A stretch of DNA of 64,000 bases from Hydractinia symbiolongicarpus (lineage: Eukaryota; Cnidaria; Hydrozoa; Anthoathecata; Hydractiniidae): NCBI RefSeq assembly GCF_029227915.1, contig NC_079881.1, positions 29,985,501 through 30,049,500 of the forward strand. Direction: 5' to 3'. This document shows, in pieces, positions 36,694-47,649 of the stretch. A program made the position numbers and the translations under genes. The notes beneath the pieces were generated by a model. That model had not been told where the DNA came from and did no database searches. It was given only the letters and a program-made list of their open reading frames with translations. Numbering within the stretch: the stretch's first letter is position 1; every line of letters begins with the position of its first letter.

Positions 36694-37910
36694 GAGACTT
36701 GTAGTTTTTAAAAATGTTTTCATTTTTGATGAGACGCTGAATAAAAGAAGTTTAATCGCCGGCAAACGAAAACCTGCGATTTCCCGTAAATCCCGGACTC
36801 GGCCCGTATAGTCAAAAGTATACAAAGAAAGTACCCAGGGTGTAAACTCAATTCCCGAACGATTTTTTAAATTATTTTTTTACCACTAAAACGCATGAGA
36901 CTTGTAGTTTCCAAAAATGTTTTCAATTTTGATGAGACGCTGAATAAAAGAAGTTTAATCGCCGGGAAACGAAAAGCTGCGATTTCCCGTAAATCCCCGA
37001 CTCGGCCCGTATAGTCAAAAGTATACAAAGAGAGTACCCAGGGTGTAAACTCATTTCCCGAACGATTTTTTAAATTATTTTTTCACCACTAAAACGCATG
37101 AGACTTGTAGTTTTCAAAAATGTTTTCATTTTTGATGAAACGCTTAGGAAAAAAGTTTAATCGCCGGCAAACGAAAACCTGCGATTTCCCGTAAATCCCG
37201 GACTCGGCCCGTATAGTCAAAAGTATACAAGGAAAGTACCCAGTGAGTAAACTCATTTCCCTAACGAATTTTTAAATTATTTTTTTACCACTAAAACGCA
37301 TGAGACTTGTAGTTTTCAAAAATGTTTTCATTTTTCATGAGACGCTGAATAAAAGAAGTTTAATCGCCGGTAAACGAAAACCCGCGATTTCCCGTAAATC
37401 CCGGACTCGGCCCGTATAGTCAAAAGTATACAAGGAGAGTACCCAGGGTGTAAACTCATTTCCCGAACGATTTTTTAAATTATTTTTTCACCACTAAAAC
37501 GAATGAGACTTGTAGTTTTCAAAAATGTTTTCATTTTTGATGAGACGCTAATTAAAAGAAGTTTAATTGCCGGCAAACGAAAACCTGCGTTTTCCCGTAA
37601 ATCCCGGACTCGGCCCGTATAGTCAAAAGTATACAAGGAAAGTACCCAGTGAGTAAACTCATTTCCCTAACGAATTTTTAAATTATTTTTTCACCACTAA
37701 AACGCATGAGACTTGTAGTTTTCAAAAATGTTTTCATTTTTGATGAGACGCTGAATAAAAGAAGTTTAATCGCTGGCAAACGAAAACCTGCGATTTCCTG
37801 TAAATCCCGGACTCGGCCCGTATAGTCAAAAGTATACAAAGAAGGTACCCAGGGTGTAAACTCATTTCCCGAACGATTTTTTAAATTATTATTTCACCAC
37901 TAAAGCCCAT

Positions 37911-38316
37911 GAGACTTGTAGTTTTTAAAAATGTTTTCATTTTTGATGAGACGCTGAATAAAAGAAGTTTAATCGCCGGCAAACGAAAACCTGCGATTTC
38001 CAGTAAATCCCGGACTCGGTCCGTATAGTCAAAAGTATACAAAGAGAGTACCCAGGGTGTAAACTCATTTCCCGAACGATTTTTAAAATTTTTTTTTCAC
38101 CACTAAAACGCATGAGACTTCTAGTTTTTAAAAATGTTTTCATTTTTGATGAAACGCTGAATAAAAGAAGTTTAATCGCCGGCAAACGAAAACCTGCGAT
38201 TTCCCGTAAGTCCTGGACTCGGCCCGTATAGTCAAAAGTATACAAAGAAAGTACCCAGGGAGTAAACGCATTTCGCAAACGATTTTTTAAATTATTATTT
38301 CACCACTAAAGCCCAT
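37911..38316. repeat. CTTCTAG two-monomer cassette, copy 6, at the domain 2/3 edge
   Basis: This is the last cassette before domain 3. Its second unit ends with AAACGCATTTCGC rather than AAACTCATTTCGC, a reading otherwise seen only near 46,384 in a B unit of domain 3. Confidence 0.75.
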
Positions 38317-38722
38317 GAGACTTGTAGTTTTCAAAAATGTTTTCATTTTTGATGAAACGTTGAATAAAAAAAGTTTAATCGCGGGCAAACGAAAACCTGC
38401 GATTTCCCGTAAATCCCGGACTCGGCCCGTATAGTCAAAAGTATACAAAGAAAGTACCCAGGGAGTAAACTCATTTCCCAAACGATTTTTTAAATTATTA
38501 TTTCACCAGTAAAGCCCATGAGACTTGTAGTTTTTAAAAATGTTTTCATTTTTGATGAGACGCTGAATAAAAGAAGTTTAATCGCCGGCAAACGAAAACC
38601 CACGATTTCCCGTAAATCCCGGACTCGACCCGTATAGTCAAAAGTATACAAGGAAAGTACCCAGTGAGTAAACTCATTTCCCGAACGAATTTTTAAATTA
38701 TTTTTTCACCACTAAAACGCTT

Positions 38723-40749
38723 GAGACTTGTAGTTTTCAAAAATGTTTTCATTTTTGATGAGACGCTTAATGAAAGTGGTGTAATCGCCGAGAAACGAAA
38801 ACCAGCAATTTCCCGTTAATCCCGGGCTAGGCCCGTATAGTCGAATGTATACAAAGAAAGTACCCTGTGAGTAAACTCATTTCCAAAACGATTTTTTAAA
38901 TTATCTTTTCACCACTAAAACGCTTGAGACTTGTAGTTTTCAAAAATGTTTTCATTTTTGGTGAGACGCTAAATAAAAGAAGTTTAATCGCCGGCAAACG
39001 AAAACCCGCCATTTCCCGTAAACCCCGGACTCGGCCCGCATAGTCAAAAGTATACAAAGAAAGTACCCAGGGAGTAAACTCATTTCCCGAACGATTTTTT
39101 AACTTTTTTTTTCATACTAAAACGCATGAGACTTGTAGTTTTCAAAAATGTTTTCATTTTTGATGAGACGCTGAATAAAAGAAGTTTAATCGCCGGCAAA
39201 CGAAAACCTGCGATTTCCAGTAAATCCCGGACTCGGCCCGTATAGTGAAAAGTATAAAAAGAAAGTACCCAGGCTGTAAACTCATTTCCCGAACGATTTT
39301 TTAAATTATTATTTCACCACTAAAGCCCATGAGACTTGTAGTATTTAAAAATATTTTCATTTTTGATGAGACGCTGAATAAAAGAAGTTTAATCGCCGGC
39401 AAACAAAAACCCGCGAATTCCCGTAAATCCCGGACTCGGCCCGTATAGTCAAAAGTATACAAAGAAAGTACCCAGGGAGTGAACTCATTTCCCGAACGAT
39501 TTTTTAAATTATTTTTTCACCACTAAAACGCATGAGACTTGTAGTTTTTAAAGATGTTTTCATTTTTGATGAGACGCTGAATAAAAGAAGTATAATCGCC
39601 GGCAAACGAAACCCTGCGATTTCCCGTAAATCCCGGACTCGGCCCGTATAGTCAAAAGTATACAAAGAAAGTACCCGGGGTGTAAACTCATTTCCCGAAC
39701 GATTTTTTAAATTATTATTTCACCACTAAAGCCCATGAGACTTGTAGTATTTAAAAATATTTTCATTTTTGATGAGTCGCTAAATAAAAGAAGTTTAATC
39801 GCCGGCAAACGAAAACCTGCGATTTCCCGTAAATCCCGGACTCGGCCCGTATAGTCAAAAGTATACAAAGAAAGTACCCAGGAAGTAAACTCATTTCCCG
39901 AACGATTTTTTAAATTTTTTTTTCACCACTAAAACGCATGAGACTTGTAGTTTTCAAAAATGTTTTTATTTTTGATGAGACGCTAAATAAAAGAAGTTTA
40001 ATCGCCGGCAAACGAAAACCTGCGATTTTCCGTAAATCCCGGATTCGGCCCGTATAGTCAAAAGTATACAAAGAAAGTACCCGAGGTGTAAACTCATTTC
40101 CCGAACGATTTTTTAAATTATTATTTCACCACTAAAGCCCATGAGACTTGTAGTTTTTAAAAATGTTTTCATTTTTGATGAGACGCTTAATAAAAGAGGT
40201 TTAATCGCCGGCAAACAAAATCCCGCGATTTCCCGTAAATCCCGGGCTTGGCCCGTATAGTCGAATGTATAAAAGAAAGTACCCAGGAAGTAAACTCATT
40301 TCCCGAACGATTTTTAAATTTTTTTTTCACCACTAAAACGCATGAGACTTGTAGTTTTCAAAAATGTTTTCATATTTGATTAGACGCTGAATAAAAAAAG
40401 TTTAATCGCCGGCAAACGAAAACCTGCGATTTCCCGTAAATCCCGGACTCGGCCCGTATAGTCAAAAGTATACAAAGAAGGTACCCAGGGAGTAAACTCA
40501 TTTCCCAAACGATTTTTTAAATTATTATTTCACCAGTAAAGCCCATGAGACTTGTAGTTTTTAAAAATGTTTTCATTTTTGATGAGACGCTAAATAAAAG
40601 AAGTTTAATCGCCGGCAAACGAAAACCCGCGATTTCCTGTAAATCCCGGACTCGACCCGTATAGTCAAAAGTATACAAGGAAAGTACCCAGTGAGTAAAC
40701 TCATTTCCCGAACGAATTTTTAAATTATTTTTTCACCACTAAAACGCAT
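38723..40749. repeat. Domain 3 cycle, 10 monomers
   Basis: Order read: A, B, C (TATAAAAAG, CCCAGGCTGT), D, E, F (GAGTCGCTAAAT), a TTTTTATTTTTG unit with CCCGGATTCGG, G, a CATATTTGATTAGACG unit, N. Length is 2027 bp. Confidence 0.7.
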
Positions 40750-41171
40750 GAGACTTGTAGTTTTCAGAAATGTTTTCATTTTTGATGAGACGCTTAATGA
40801 AAGTGGTGTAATCGCCGAGAAACGAAAACCCGCAATTTCCCGTAAATCCCGAGCAAGGCCCGTATAGTCGAATGTATACAAAGAAAGTACCCTGTGAGTA
40901 AACTCATTTCCAAAACGATTTTTTAAATTATCTTTTCACCACTAAAACGCTTGAGACTTGTAGTTTTCAAAAATGTTTTCATTTTTGGAGAGACGCTAAA
41001 TAAAAGAAGTTTAATCGCCGGCAAACAAAAACCCGCCATTTCCCGTAAACCCCGGACTCGGCCCGCATAGTCAAAAGTATACAAAGAAAGTACACAGGGA
41101 GTAAACTCATTTCCCGAACGATTTTTTAATTTATTTTTTCACCACTAAAACGCATGAGACTTGTAGTTTTC

Positions 41172-41189
41172 AAAAATGTTTTCATTTTT
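41172..41189. other. AT-rich dyad in the monomer (representative copy)
   Basis: The sequence AAAAATG-TTTT-CATTTTT is a perfect 7-bp inverted repeat around a four-base TTTT centre. It is present in nearly every monomer of the array at the same position. In D and F units the G of the left arm is A (AAAAATA), which removes the G-C pair; in E units the arm reads AAAGATG. It could be a binding site for a dimeric protein or a small extrusion point, but AT-rich inverted repeats also arise by chance in such DNA. No protein is known from this sequence. Confidence 0.55.
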
Positions 41190-41267
41190 GATGAGACGCT
41201 GAATAAAAGAAGTTTAATCGCCGGCAAACGAAAACCTGCGATTTCCCGTAAATCCCGGACTCGGCCC

Positions 41268-41285
41268 GTATAGTCAAAAGTATAC
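41268..41285. other. GTATA/TATAC dyad in the monomer (representative copy)
   Basis: GTATA and TATAC flank an eight-base centre (GTCAAAAG), giving a perfect 5-bp inverted repeat. The right arm is itself part of the palindrome GTATAC. The element is lost in the 172-bp truncated monomers of domain 2, whose 31-bp deletion ends at this right arm, and is altered in units with TATAAAAAG or TATGCAAAG. It is short, so function is uncertain. Confidence 0.4.
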
Positions 41286-41561
41286 AAAGAAAGTACCCAG
41301 GGAGTAAACTCATTTCCCAAACGATTTTTTAAATTATTATTTCACCAGTAAAGCCCATGAGACTTGTAGTTTTTAAAAATGTTTTCATTTTTGATGAGAC
41401 GCTGAATAAAAGAAGTTTAATCGCCGGCAAACGAAAACCCGCGATTTCCCGTAAATCCCGGACTCGACCCGTATAGTCAAAAGTATACAAGGAAAGTACC
41501 CAGTGAGTAAACTCATTTCCCGAACGAATTTTTAAATTATTTTTTCACCACTAAAACGCAT

Positions 41562-44500
41562 GAGACTTGTAGTTTTCAAAAATGTTTTCATTTTTGATGA
41601 GACGCTTAATGAAAGTGGTGTAATCGCCGAGAAACGAAAACCCGCAATTTCCCGTTAATCCCGGGCTAGGCCCGTATAGTCGAATGTATACAAAGAAAGT
41701 ACCCTGTGAGTAAACTCATTTCCAAAACGATTTTTTAAATTATCTTTTCACCACTAAAACGCTTGAGACTTGTAGTTTTCAAAAATGTTTTCATTTTTGG
41801 TGAGACGCTAAATAAAAGAAGTTTAATCGCCGGCAAACGAAAACCCGCCATTTCCCGTAAACCCCGGACTCGGCCCGCATAGTCAAAAGTATACAAAGAA
41901 AGTACCCAGGGAGTAAACTCATTTCCCGAACGATTTTTTAAATTTTTTTTTCATACTAAAACGCATGAGACTTGTAGTTTTCAAAAATGTTTTCATTTTT
42001 GATGAGACGCTGAATAAAAGAAGTTTAATCGCCGGCAAACGAAAACCTGCGATTTCCCGTAAATCCCGGACTCGGCCCGTATAGTGAAAAGTATAAAAAG
42101 AAAGTACCCAGGCTGTAAACTCATTTCCCGAACGATTTTTTAAATTATTATTTCACCAGTAAAGCCCATGAGACTTGTAGTATTTAAAAATATTTTCATT
42201 TTTGATGAGACGCTGAATAAAAGAAGTTTAATCGCCGGCAAACAAAAACCCGCGACTTCCCGTAAATCCCGGACTCGGCCCGTATAGTCAAAAGTATACA
42301 AAGAAAGTACCCAGGGAGTGAACTCATTTCCCGAACGATTTTTTAAATTATTTTTTCACCACTAAAACGCATGAGACTTGTAGTTTTTAAAGATGTTTTC
42401 ATTTTTGATGAGACGCTGAACAAAAGAAGTATAATCGCCGGCAAACGAAAACCTGCGATTTCCCGTAAATCCCGGACTCGGCCCGTATAGTCAAAAGTAT
42501 ACAAAGAAAGTACCCGGGGTGTAAACTCATTTCCCGAACGATTTTTTAAATTATTATTTCACCACTAAAGCCCATGAGACTTGTAGTATTTAAAAATATT
42601 TTCATTTTTGATGAGTCGCTAAATAAAAGAAGTTTAATCGCCGGCAAACGAAAACCTGCGATTTCCCGTAAATCCCGGATTCGGCCCGTATAGTCAAAAG
42701 TATACAAAGAAAGTACCCGAAGTGTAAACTCATTTCCCGAACGATTTTTTAAATTATTATTTCACCACTAAAGCCCAGGAGACTTGTAGTTTTTAAAAAT
42801 GTTTTCATTTTTGATGAGACGCTTAATAAAAGAGGTTTAATCGCCGGCAAACAAAATCCCGCGATTTCCCGTAAATTCCGGACTCGGCCCGTATAGTCAA
42901 AAGTATACAAAGAAAGTACCCAGGAAGTAAACTCATTTCCCGAACGATTTTTTAAATTTTTTTTTCACCACTAAAACGCATGAGACTTGTAGTTTTCAAA
43001 AATGTTTTCATTTTTGGAGAGACGCTAAATAAAAGAAGTTTAATCGCCGGCAAACGAAAACCCGCCATTTCCCGTAAACCCCGGACTCGGCCCGCATAGT
43101 CAAAAGTATACAAAGAAAGTACACAGGGTGTAAACTCATTTCCCGAACGATTTTTTAAATTATTATTTCACCACTAAAGCCCATGAGACTTGTAGTTTTT
43201 AAAAATGTTTTCATTTTTGATGAGACGCTGAATAAAAAAAGTTTAATCGCCGGCAAACGAAAACCTGCGATTTCCCGTAAATCCCGGACTCGGCCCGTAT
43301 AGTCAAAATTATACAAAGAAAGTACCCAGGGAGTGAACTCATTTCCCGAACGATTTTTTAAATTATTTTTTCACCACTAAAACGCATGAGACTTGTAGTT
43401 TTTAAAGATGTTTTCATTTTTGATGAGACGCTGAATAAAAGAAGTATAATCGCCGGCAAACGAAAACCTGCGATTTCCCGTAAATCCCGGACTCGGCCCG
43501 TATAGTCAAAAGTATACAAAGAAAGTACCCGGGGTGTAAACTCATTTCCCGAACGATTTTTTAAATTATTATTTCACCACTAAAGCCCATGAGACTTGTA
43601 GTATTTAAAAATATTTTCATTTTTGATGAGTCGCTAAATAAAAGAAGTTTAATCGCCGGCAAACGAAAACCTGCGATTTCCCGTAAATCCCGGACTCGGC
43701 CCGTATAGTCAAAAGTATACAAAGAAAGTACCCAGGAAGTAAACTCATTTCCCGAACGATTTTTTAAATTTTTTTTTCACCACTAAAACGCATGAGACTT
43801 GTAGTTTTCAAAAATGTTTTTATTTTTGATGAGACGCTGAATAAAAGAAGTTTAATCGCCGGCAAACGAAAACCTGCGATTTCCCGTAAATCCCGGACTC
43901 GGCCCGTATAGTCAAAAGTATACAAAGAAAGTACCCAGGAAGTAAACTCATTTCCCGAACGATTTTTTAAATTTTTTTTTCACCACTAAAACGCATGAGA
44001 CTTGTAGTTTTCAAAAATGTTTTCATTTTTGGAGAGACGCTAAATAAAAGAAGTTTAATCGCCGGCAAACGAAAACCCGCCATTTCCCGTAAACCCCGGA
44101 CTCGGCCCGCATAGTCAAAAGTATACAAAGAAAGTACACAGGGTGTAAACTCATTTCCCGAACGATTTTTTAAATTATTATTTCACCACTAAAGCCCATG
44201 AGACTTGTAGTTTTTAAAAATGTTTTCATTTTTGATGAGACGCTGAATAAAAAAAGTTTAATCGCCGGCAAACGAAAACCTGCGATTTCCCGTAAATCCC
44301 GGACTCGGCCCGTATAGTCAAAAGTATACAAAGAAGGTACCCAGGGAGTAAACTCATTTCCCAAACGATTTTTTAAATTATTATTTCACCAGTAAAGCCC
44401 ATGAGACTTGTAGTTTTTAAAAATGTTTTCATTTTTGATGAGACGCTGAATAAAAGAAGTTTAATCGCCGGCAAACGAAAACCCGCGATTTCCCGTAAAT

Positions 44501-44605
44501 CCCGGACTCGACCCGTATAGTCAAAAGTATACAAGGAAAGTACCCAGTGAGTAAACTCATTTCCCGAACGAATTTTTAAATTGTTTTTTCACCACTAAAA
44601 CGCAT
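41562..44605. repeat. Domain 3 cycle, 15 monomers
   Basis: Order read: A, B, C, D, E, F (fused to CCCGGATTCGG), G, B, an AAAAAAAG unit, E, F, a TTTTTATTTTTG unit, B, an AAAAAAAG unit, N. B-type units occur three times, so this cycle carries inner restarts without an A unit. Confidence 0.7.
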
Positions 44606-46026
44606 GAGACTTGTAGTTTTCAGAAATGTTTTCATTTTTGATGAGACGCTTAATGAAAGTGGTGTAATCGCCGAGAAACGAAAACCCGCAATTTCCCGTA
44701 AATCCCGGGCTAGGCCCGTATAGTCGAATGTATACAAAGAAAGTACCCTGTGAGTAAACTCATTTCCAAAACGATTTTTTAAATTATCTTTTCACCACTA
44801 AAACGCTTGAGACTTGTAGTTTTCAAAAATGTTTTCATTTTTGGAGAGACGCTAAATAAAAGAAGTTTAATCGCCGGCAAACGAAAACCCGCCATTTCCC
44901 GTAAACCCCGGACTCGGCCCGCATAGTCAAAAGTATACAAAGAAAGTACACAGGGAGTAAACTCATTTCCCGAACGATTTTTTAATTTATTTTTTCACCA
45001 CTAAAACGCATGAGACTTGTAGTTTTCAAAAATGTTTTCATTTTTGACGAGACGCTGAATAAAAGAAGTTTAATCGCCGGCAAACGAAAACCTGCGATTT
45101 CCCGTAAATCCCGGACTCGGCCCGTATAGTCAAAAGTATACAAAGAAAGTACCCAGGGAGTAAACTAATTTCCCAAACGATTTTTTAAATTATTATTTCA
45201 CCACTAAAGTTCATGAGACTTGTAGTTTTTAAAAATGTTTTCATTTTTGATGAGACGCTGAATAAAAGAAGTTTAATCGCCAGCAAACGAAAACCCGCGA
45301 TTTCCCGTAAATCCCGGGCTTGGCCCGTATAGTCAAAAGTATACAAAGAAAGTACCCAGGGAGTAAACTCATTTCCCGAACGATTTTTTAAATTACTTTT
45401 TCACCACTAAAACGCATGAGACTTGTAGTTTTTAAAAATGTTTTCATTTTTGATGAGACGCTGAATAAAAGACGTTTAATCGCCGGCAAACGAAAACCTG
45501 CGATTTCCCGTAAATCCTGGACTCGGCCCGTATAGTCAAAAGTATACAAAGAAAGTACCCAGGGAGTAAACTCATTTCCCAAACGATTTTTTAAATTATT
45601 ATTTCACCACTAAAGCCCATGAGACTTGTAGTTTTTAAAAATGTTTTCATATTTGATGAGACGCTGAATAAAAGAAGTTTAATCGCCGGCAAACGAAAAC
45701 CTGCGATTTCCCGTAAATTCCGGACTCGGCCCGTATAGTCAAAAGTATACAAAGAAAGTACCCAGGGAGTAAACTCATTTCCCAAACGATTTTTTAAATT
45801 ATTATTTCACCAGTAAAGCCCATGAGACTTGTAGTTTTTAAAAATGTTTTCATTTTTGATGAGACGCTGAATAAAAGAAGTTTAATCGCCGGCAAACGAA
45901 AACCCGCGATTTCCCGTAAATCCCGGACTCGACCCGTATAGTCAAAAGTATACAAGGAAAGTACCCAGTGAGTAAACTCATTTCCCGAACGAATTTTTAA
46001 ATTATTTTTTCACCACTAAAACGCAT
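44606..46026. repeat. Domain 3 cycle, 7 monomers (A-B-X-K-L-M-N)
   Basis: This 1,421-bp cycle is the clearest seven-unit form. X ends with AAACTAATTTCCC. K has GTTCATGAG, CGCCAGCAAACG and CCCGGGCTTGG with GTCAAAAG. L follows TTACTTTTTCACC and has AGACGTTTAATC and CCTGGACTCGG. M has CATATTTGATG. N closes the cycle. Confidence 0.8.
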
Positions 46027-46838
46027 GAGACTTGTAGTTTTCAAAAATGTTTTCATTTTTGATGAGACGCTTAATGAAAGTGGTGTAATCGCCGAGAAAC
46101 GAAAACCCGCAATTTCCCGTTAATCCCGGGCTAGGCCCGTATAGTCGAATGTATACAAAGAAAGTACCCTGTGAGTAAACTCATTTCCAAAACGATTTTT
46201 TAAATTATCTTTTCACCACTAAAACGCTTGAGACTTGTAGTTTTCAAAAATGTTTTCATTTTTGGTGAGACGCTAAATAAAAGAAGTTTAATCGCCGGCA
46301 AACGAAAACCCGCCATTTCCCGTAAACCCCGGACTCGGCCCGCATAGTCAAAAGTATACAAAGAAAGTACCCAGGGAGTAAACGCATTTCGCAAACGATT
46401 TTTTAAATTATTATTTCACCACTAAAGCCCATGAGACTTGTAGTTTTCAAAAATGTTTTCATTTTTGATGAAACGCTGAATAAAAAAAGTTTAATCGCCG
46501 GCAAACGAAAACCTGCGATTTCCCGTAAATCCCGGACTCGGCCCGTATAGTCAAAAGTATACAAAGAAAGTACCCAGGGAGTAAACTCATTTCCCAAACG
46601 ATTTTTTAAATTATTATTTCACCAGTAAAGCCCATGAGACTTGTAGTTTTTAAAAATGTTTTCATTTTTGATGAGACGCTGAATAAAAGAAGTTTAATCG
46701 CCGGCAAACGAAAACCCACGATTTCCCGTAAATCCCGGACTCGACCCGTATAGTCAAAAGTATACAAGGAAAGTACCCAGTGAGTAAACTCATTTCCCGA
46801 ACGAATTTTTAAATTATTTTTTCACCACTAAAACGCAT
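46027..46838. repeat. Domain 3 cycle, 4 monomers
   Basis: Order A, B, a GATGAAACG/AAAAAAAG unit, N; exactly 812 bp. The B unit ends AAACGCATTTCGC, a reading shared with the last domain 2 cassette. Confidence 0.75.
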
Positions 46839-47649
46839 GAGACTTGTAGTTTTCAAAAATGTTTTCATTTTTGATGAGACGCTTAATGAAAGTGGTGTAA
46901 TCGCCGAGAAACGAAAACCAGCAATTTCCCGTTAATCCCGGGCTAGGCCCGTATAGTCGAATGTATACAAAGAAGGTACCCTGTGAGTAAACTCATTTCC
47001 AAAACGATTTTTTAAATTATCTTTTCACCACTAAAACGCTTGAGACTTGTAGTTTTCAAAAATGTTTTCATTTTTGGTGAGACGCTAAATAAAAGAAGTT
47101 TAATCGCCGGCAAACGAAAACCCGCCATTTCCCGTAAACCCCGGACTCGGCCCGCATAGTCAAAAGTATACAAAGAAAGTACCCAGGGAGTAAACTCATT
47201 TCCCGAACGATTTTTTAACTTTTTTTTTCATACTAAAACGCATGAGACTTGTAGTTTTTAAAAATGTTTTCATTTTTGATGAGACGCTGAATAAAAAAAG
47301 TTTAATCGCCGGCAAACGAAAACCTGCGATTTCCCGTAAATCCCGGACTCGGCCCGTATAGTCAAAAGTATACAAAGAAAGTACCCAGGGAGTAAACTCA
47401 TTTCCCAAACGATTTTTTAAATTATTATTTCACCAGTAAAGCCCATGAGACTTGTAGTTTTTAAAAATGTTTTCATTTTTGATGAGACGCTGAATAAAAG
47501 AAGTTTAATCGCCGGCAAACGAAAACCCACGATTTCCCGTAAATCCCGGACTCGACCCATATAGTCAAAAGTATACAAGGAAAGTACCCAGTGAGTAAAC
47601 TCATTTCCCGAACGAATTTTTAAATTATTTTTTCACCACTAAAACGCAT
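46839..47649. repeat. Domain 3 cycle, 4 monomers
   Basis: Order A, B, a unit following TTTTTTTTTCATACTAAA with AAAAAAAG, N; 811 bp. The A unit has AACCAGCAATTTCC, shared with the neighbouring cycles at 38723 and 47650. This cycle has no counterpart in copy 1 of the supra-HOR. Confidence 0.75.

Larger units (their letters stand above)
15021..38316. repeat. Domain 2: J-type HORs without A units
   Basis: Over about 23 kb I saw no A-type unit (no TAATGAAAGTGG). Instead the domain is rich in J units (GACGTGTAG with GACGATGAATAAAAG and CCCGTACTCGG), units with TTTTTCATGAG plus GGTAAACG, units with CGAATGAG plus CGCTAATTAAAAG, and units with CGCTGGC plus TTTCCTGTAAATCC. It also holds all copies of the 172-bp truncated monomer and of the CTTCTAG cassette. 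The domain ends at the last cassette copy. Edges are placed by variant content. Confidence 0.75.
41156..41358. repeat. Representative full-length monomer (203 bp)
   Basis: This unit is close to the consensus and is used here as the reference, with position 1 at the G of GAGACTTGTAG. Positions 17-34 hold an AT-rich dyad. Positions 64-113 form a GC-rich core with most of the CpG sites and the palindrome GCCGGC. Positions 113-130 hold a second dyad, GTATA/TATAC. Positions 135-160 carry GTACCCAGGGAGTAAACTC, one of the most variable stretches between monomer types. Positions 168-190 are an AT tract (TTTTTTAAATTATT then TTTCACC). By hand count the consensus has 41 C, 34 G and 10 CpG. No known satellite family is recognised. 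Confidence 0.9.
40750..41561. repeat. Domain 3 cycle, 4 monomers
   Basis: Order A, B (GGAGAGACG, ACACAGGG), X, N; exactly 812 bp. X is the near-consensus unit beginning after TTTTTAATTTATTTTTTC and carrying CCTGCGATTTCC. Confidence 0.75.
38723..46026. repeat. Supra-HOR duplication, copy 1 (about 7.3 kb)
   Basis: This stretch of 36 monomers in cycles of 10, 4, 15 and 7 is matched by 47650-55156 in cycles of 9, 4, 17 and a 7-monomer run. Offsets change stepwise by whole monomers: 8927 bp at the start, 8724 bp over the middle (for example CATATTTGATTAGACG at 40381 and 49105), then 8927 and finally 9130 bp (44031 to 53161, 44170 to 53300). The steps mark single-monomer losses or gains. Confidence 0.75.

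Noticed and set aside
41325-41342. TATA box or other promoter in the AT tract
   Set aside because: TTTTTTAAATTATTATTT is a simple AT tract repeated in every unit, without a supporting initiator or transcript; it cannot be called a promoter.
41156-41358. Ancient internal duplication inside the 203-bp monomer
   Set aside because: TTTCCCG occurs twice (reference positions about 87 and 158), as do AAAGAAG/AAAGAAAG-like stretches, but the flanks do not align. This is too little to claim a dimeric origin.
46137-46153. True CENP-B box
   Set aside because: The spacing between TTCG and A is three bases, not four, so it fails the established core motif; reported only as a low-interest near-match.
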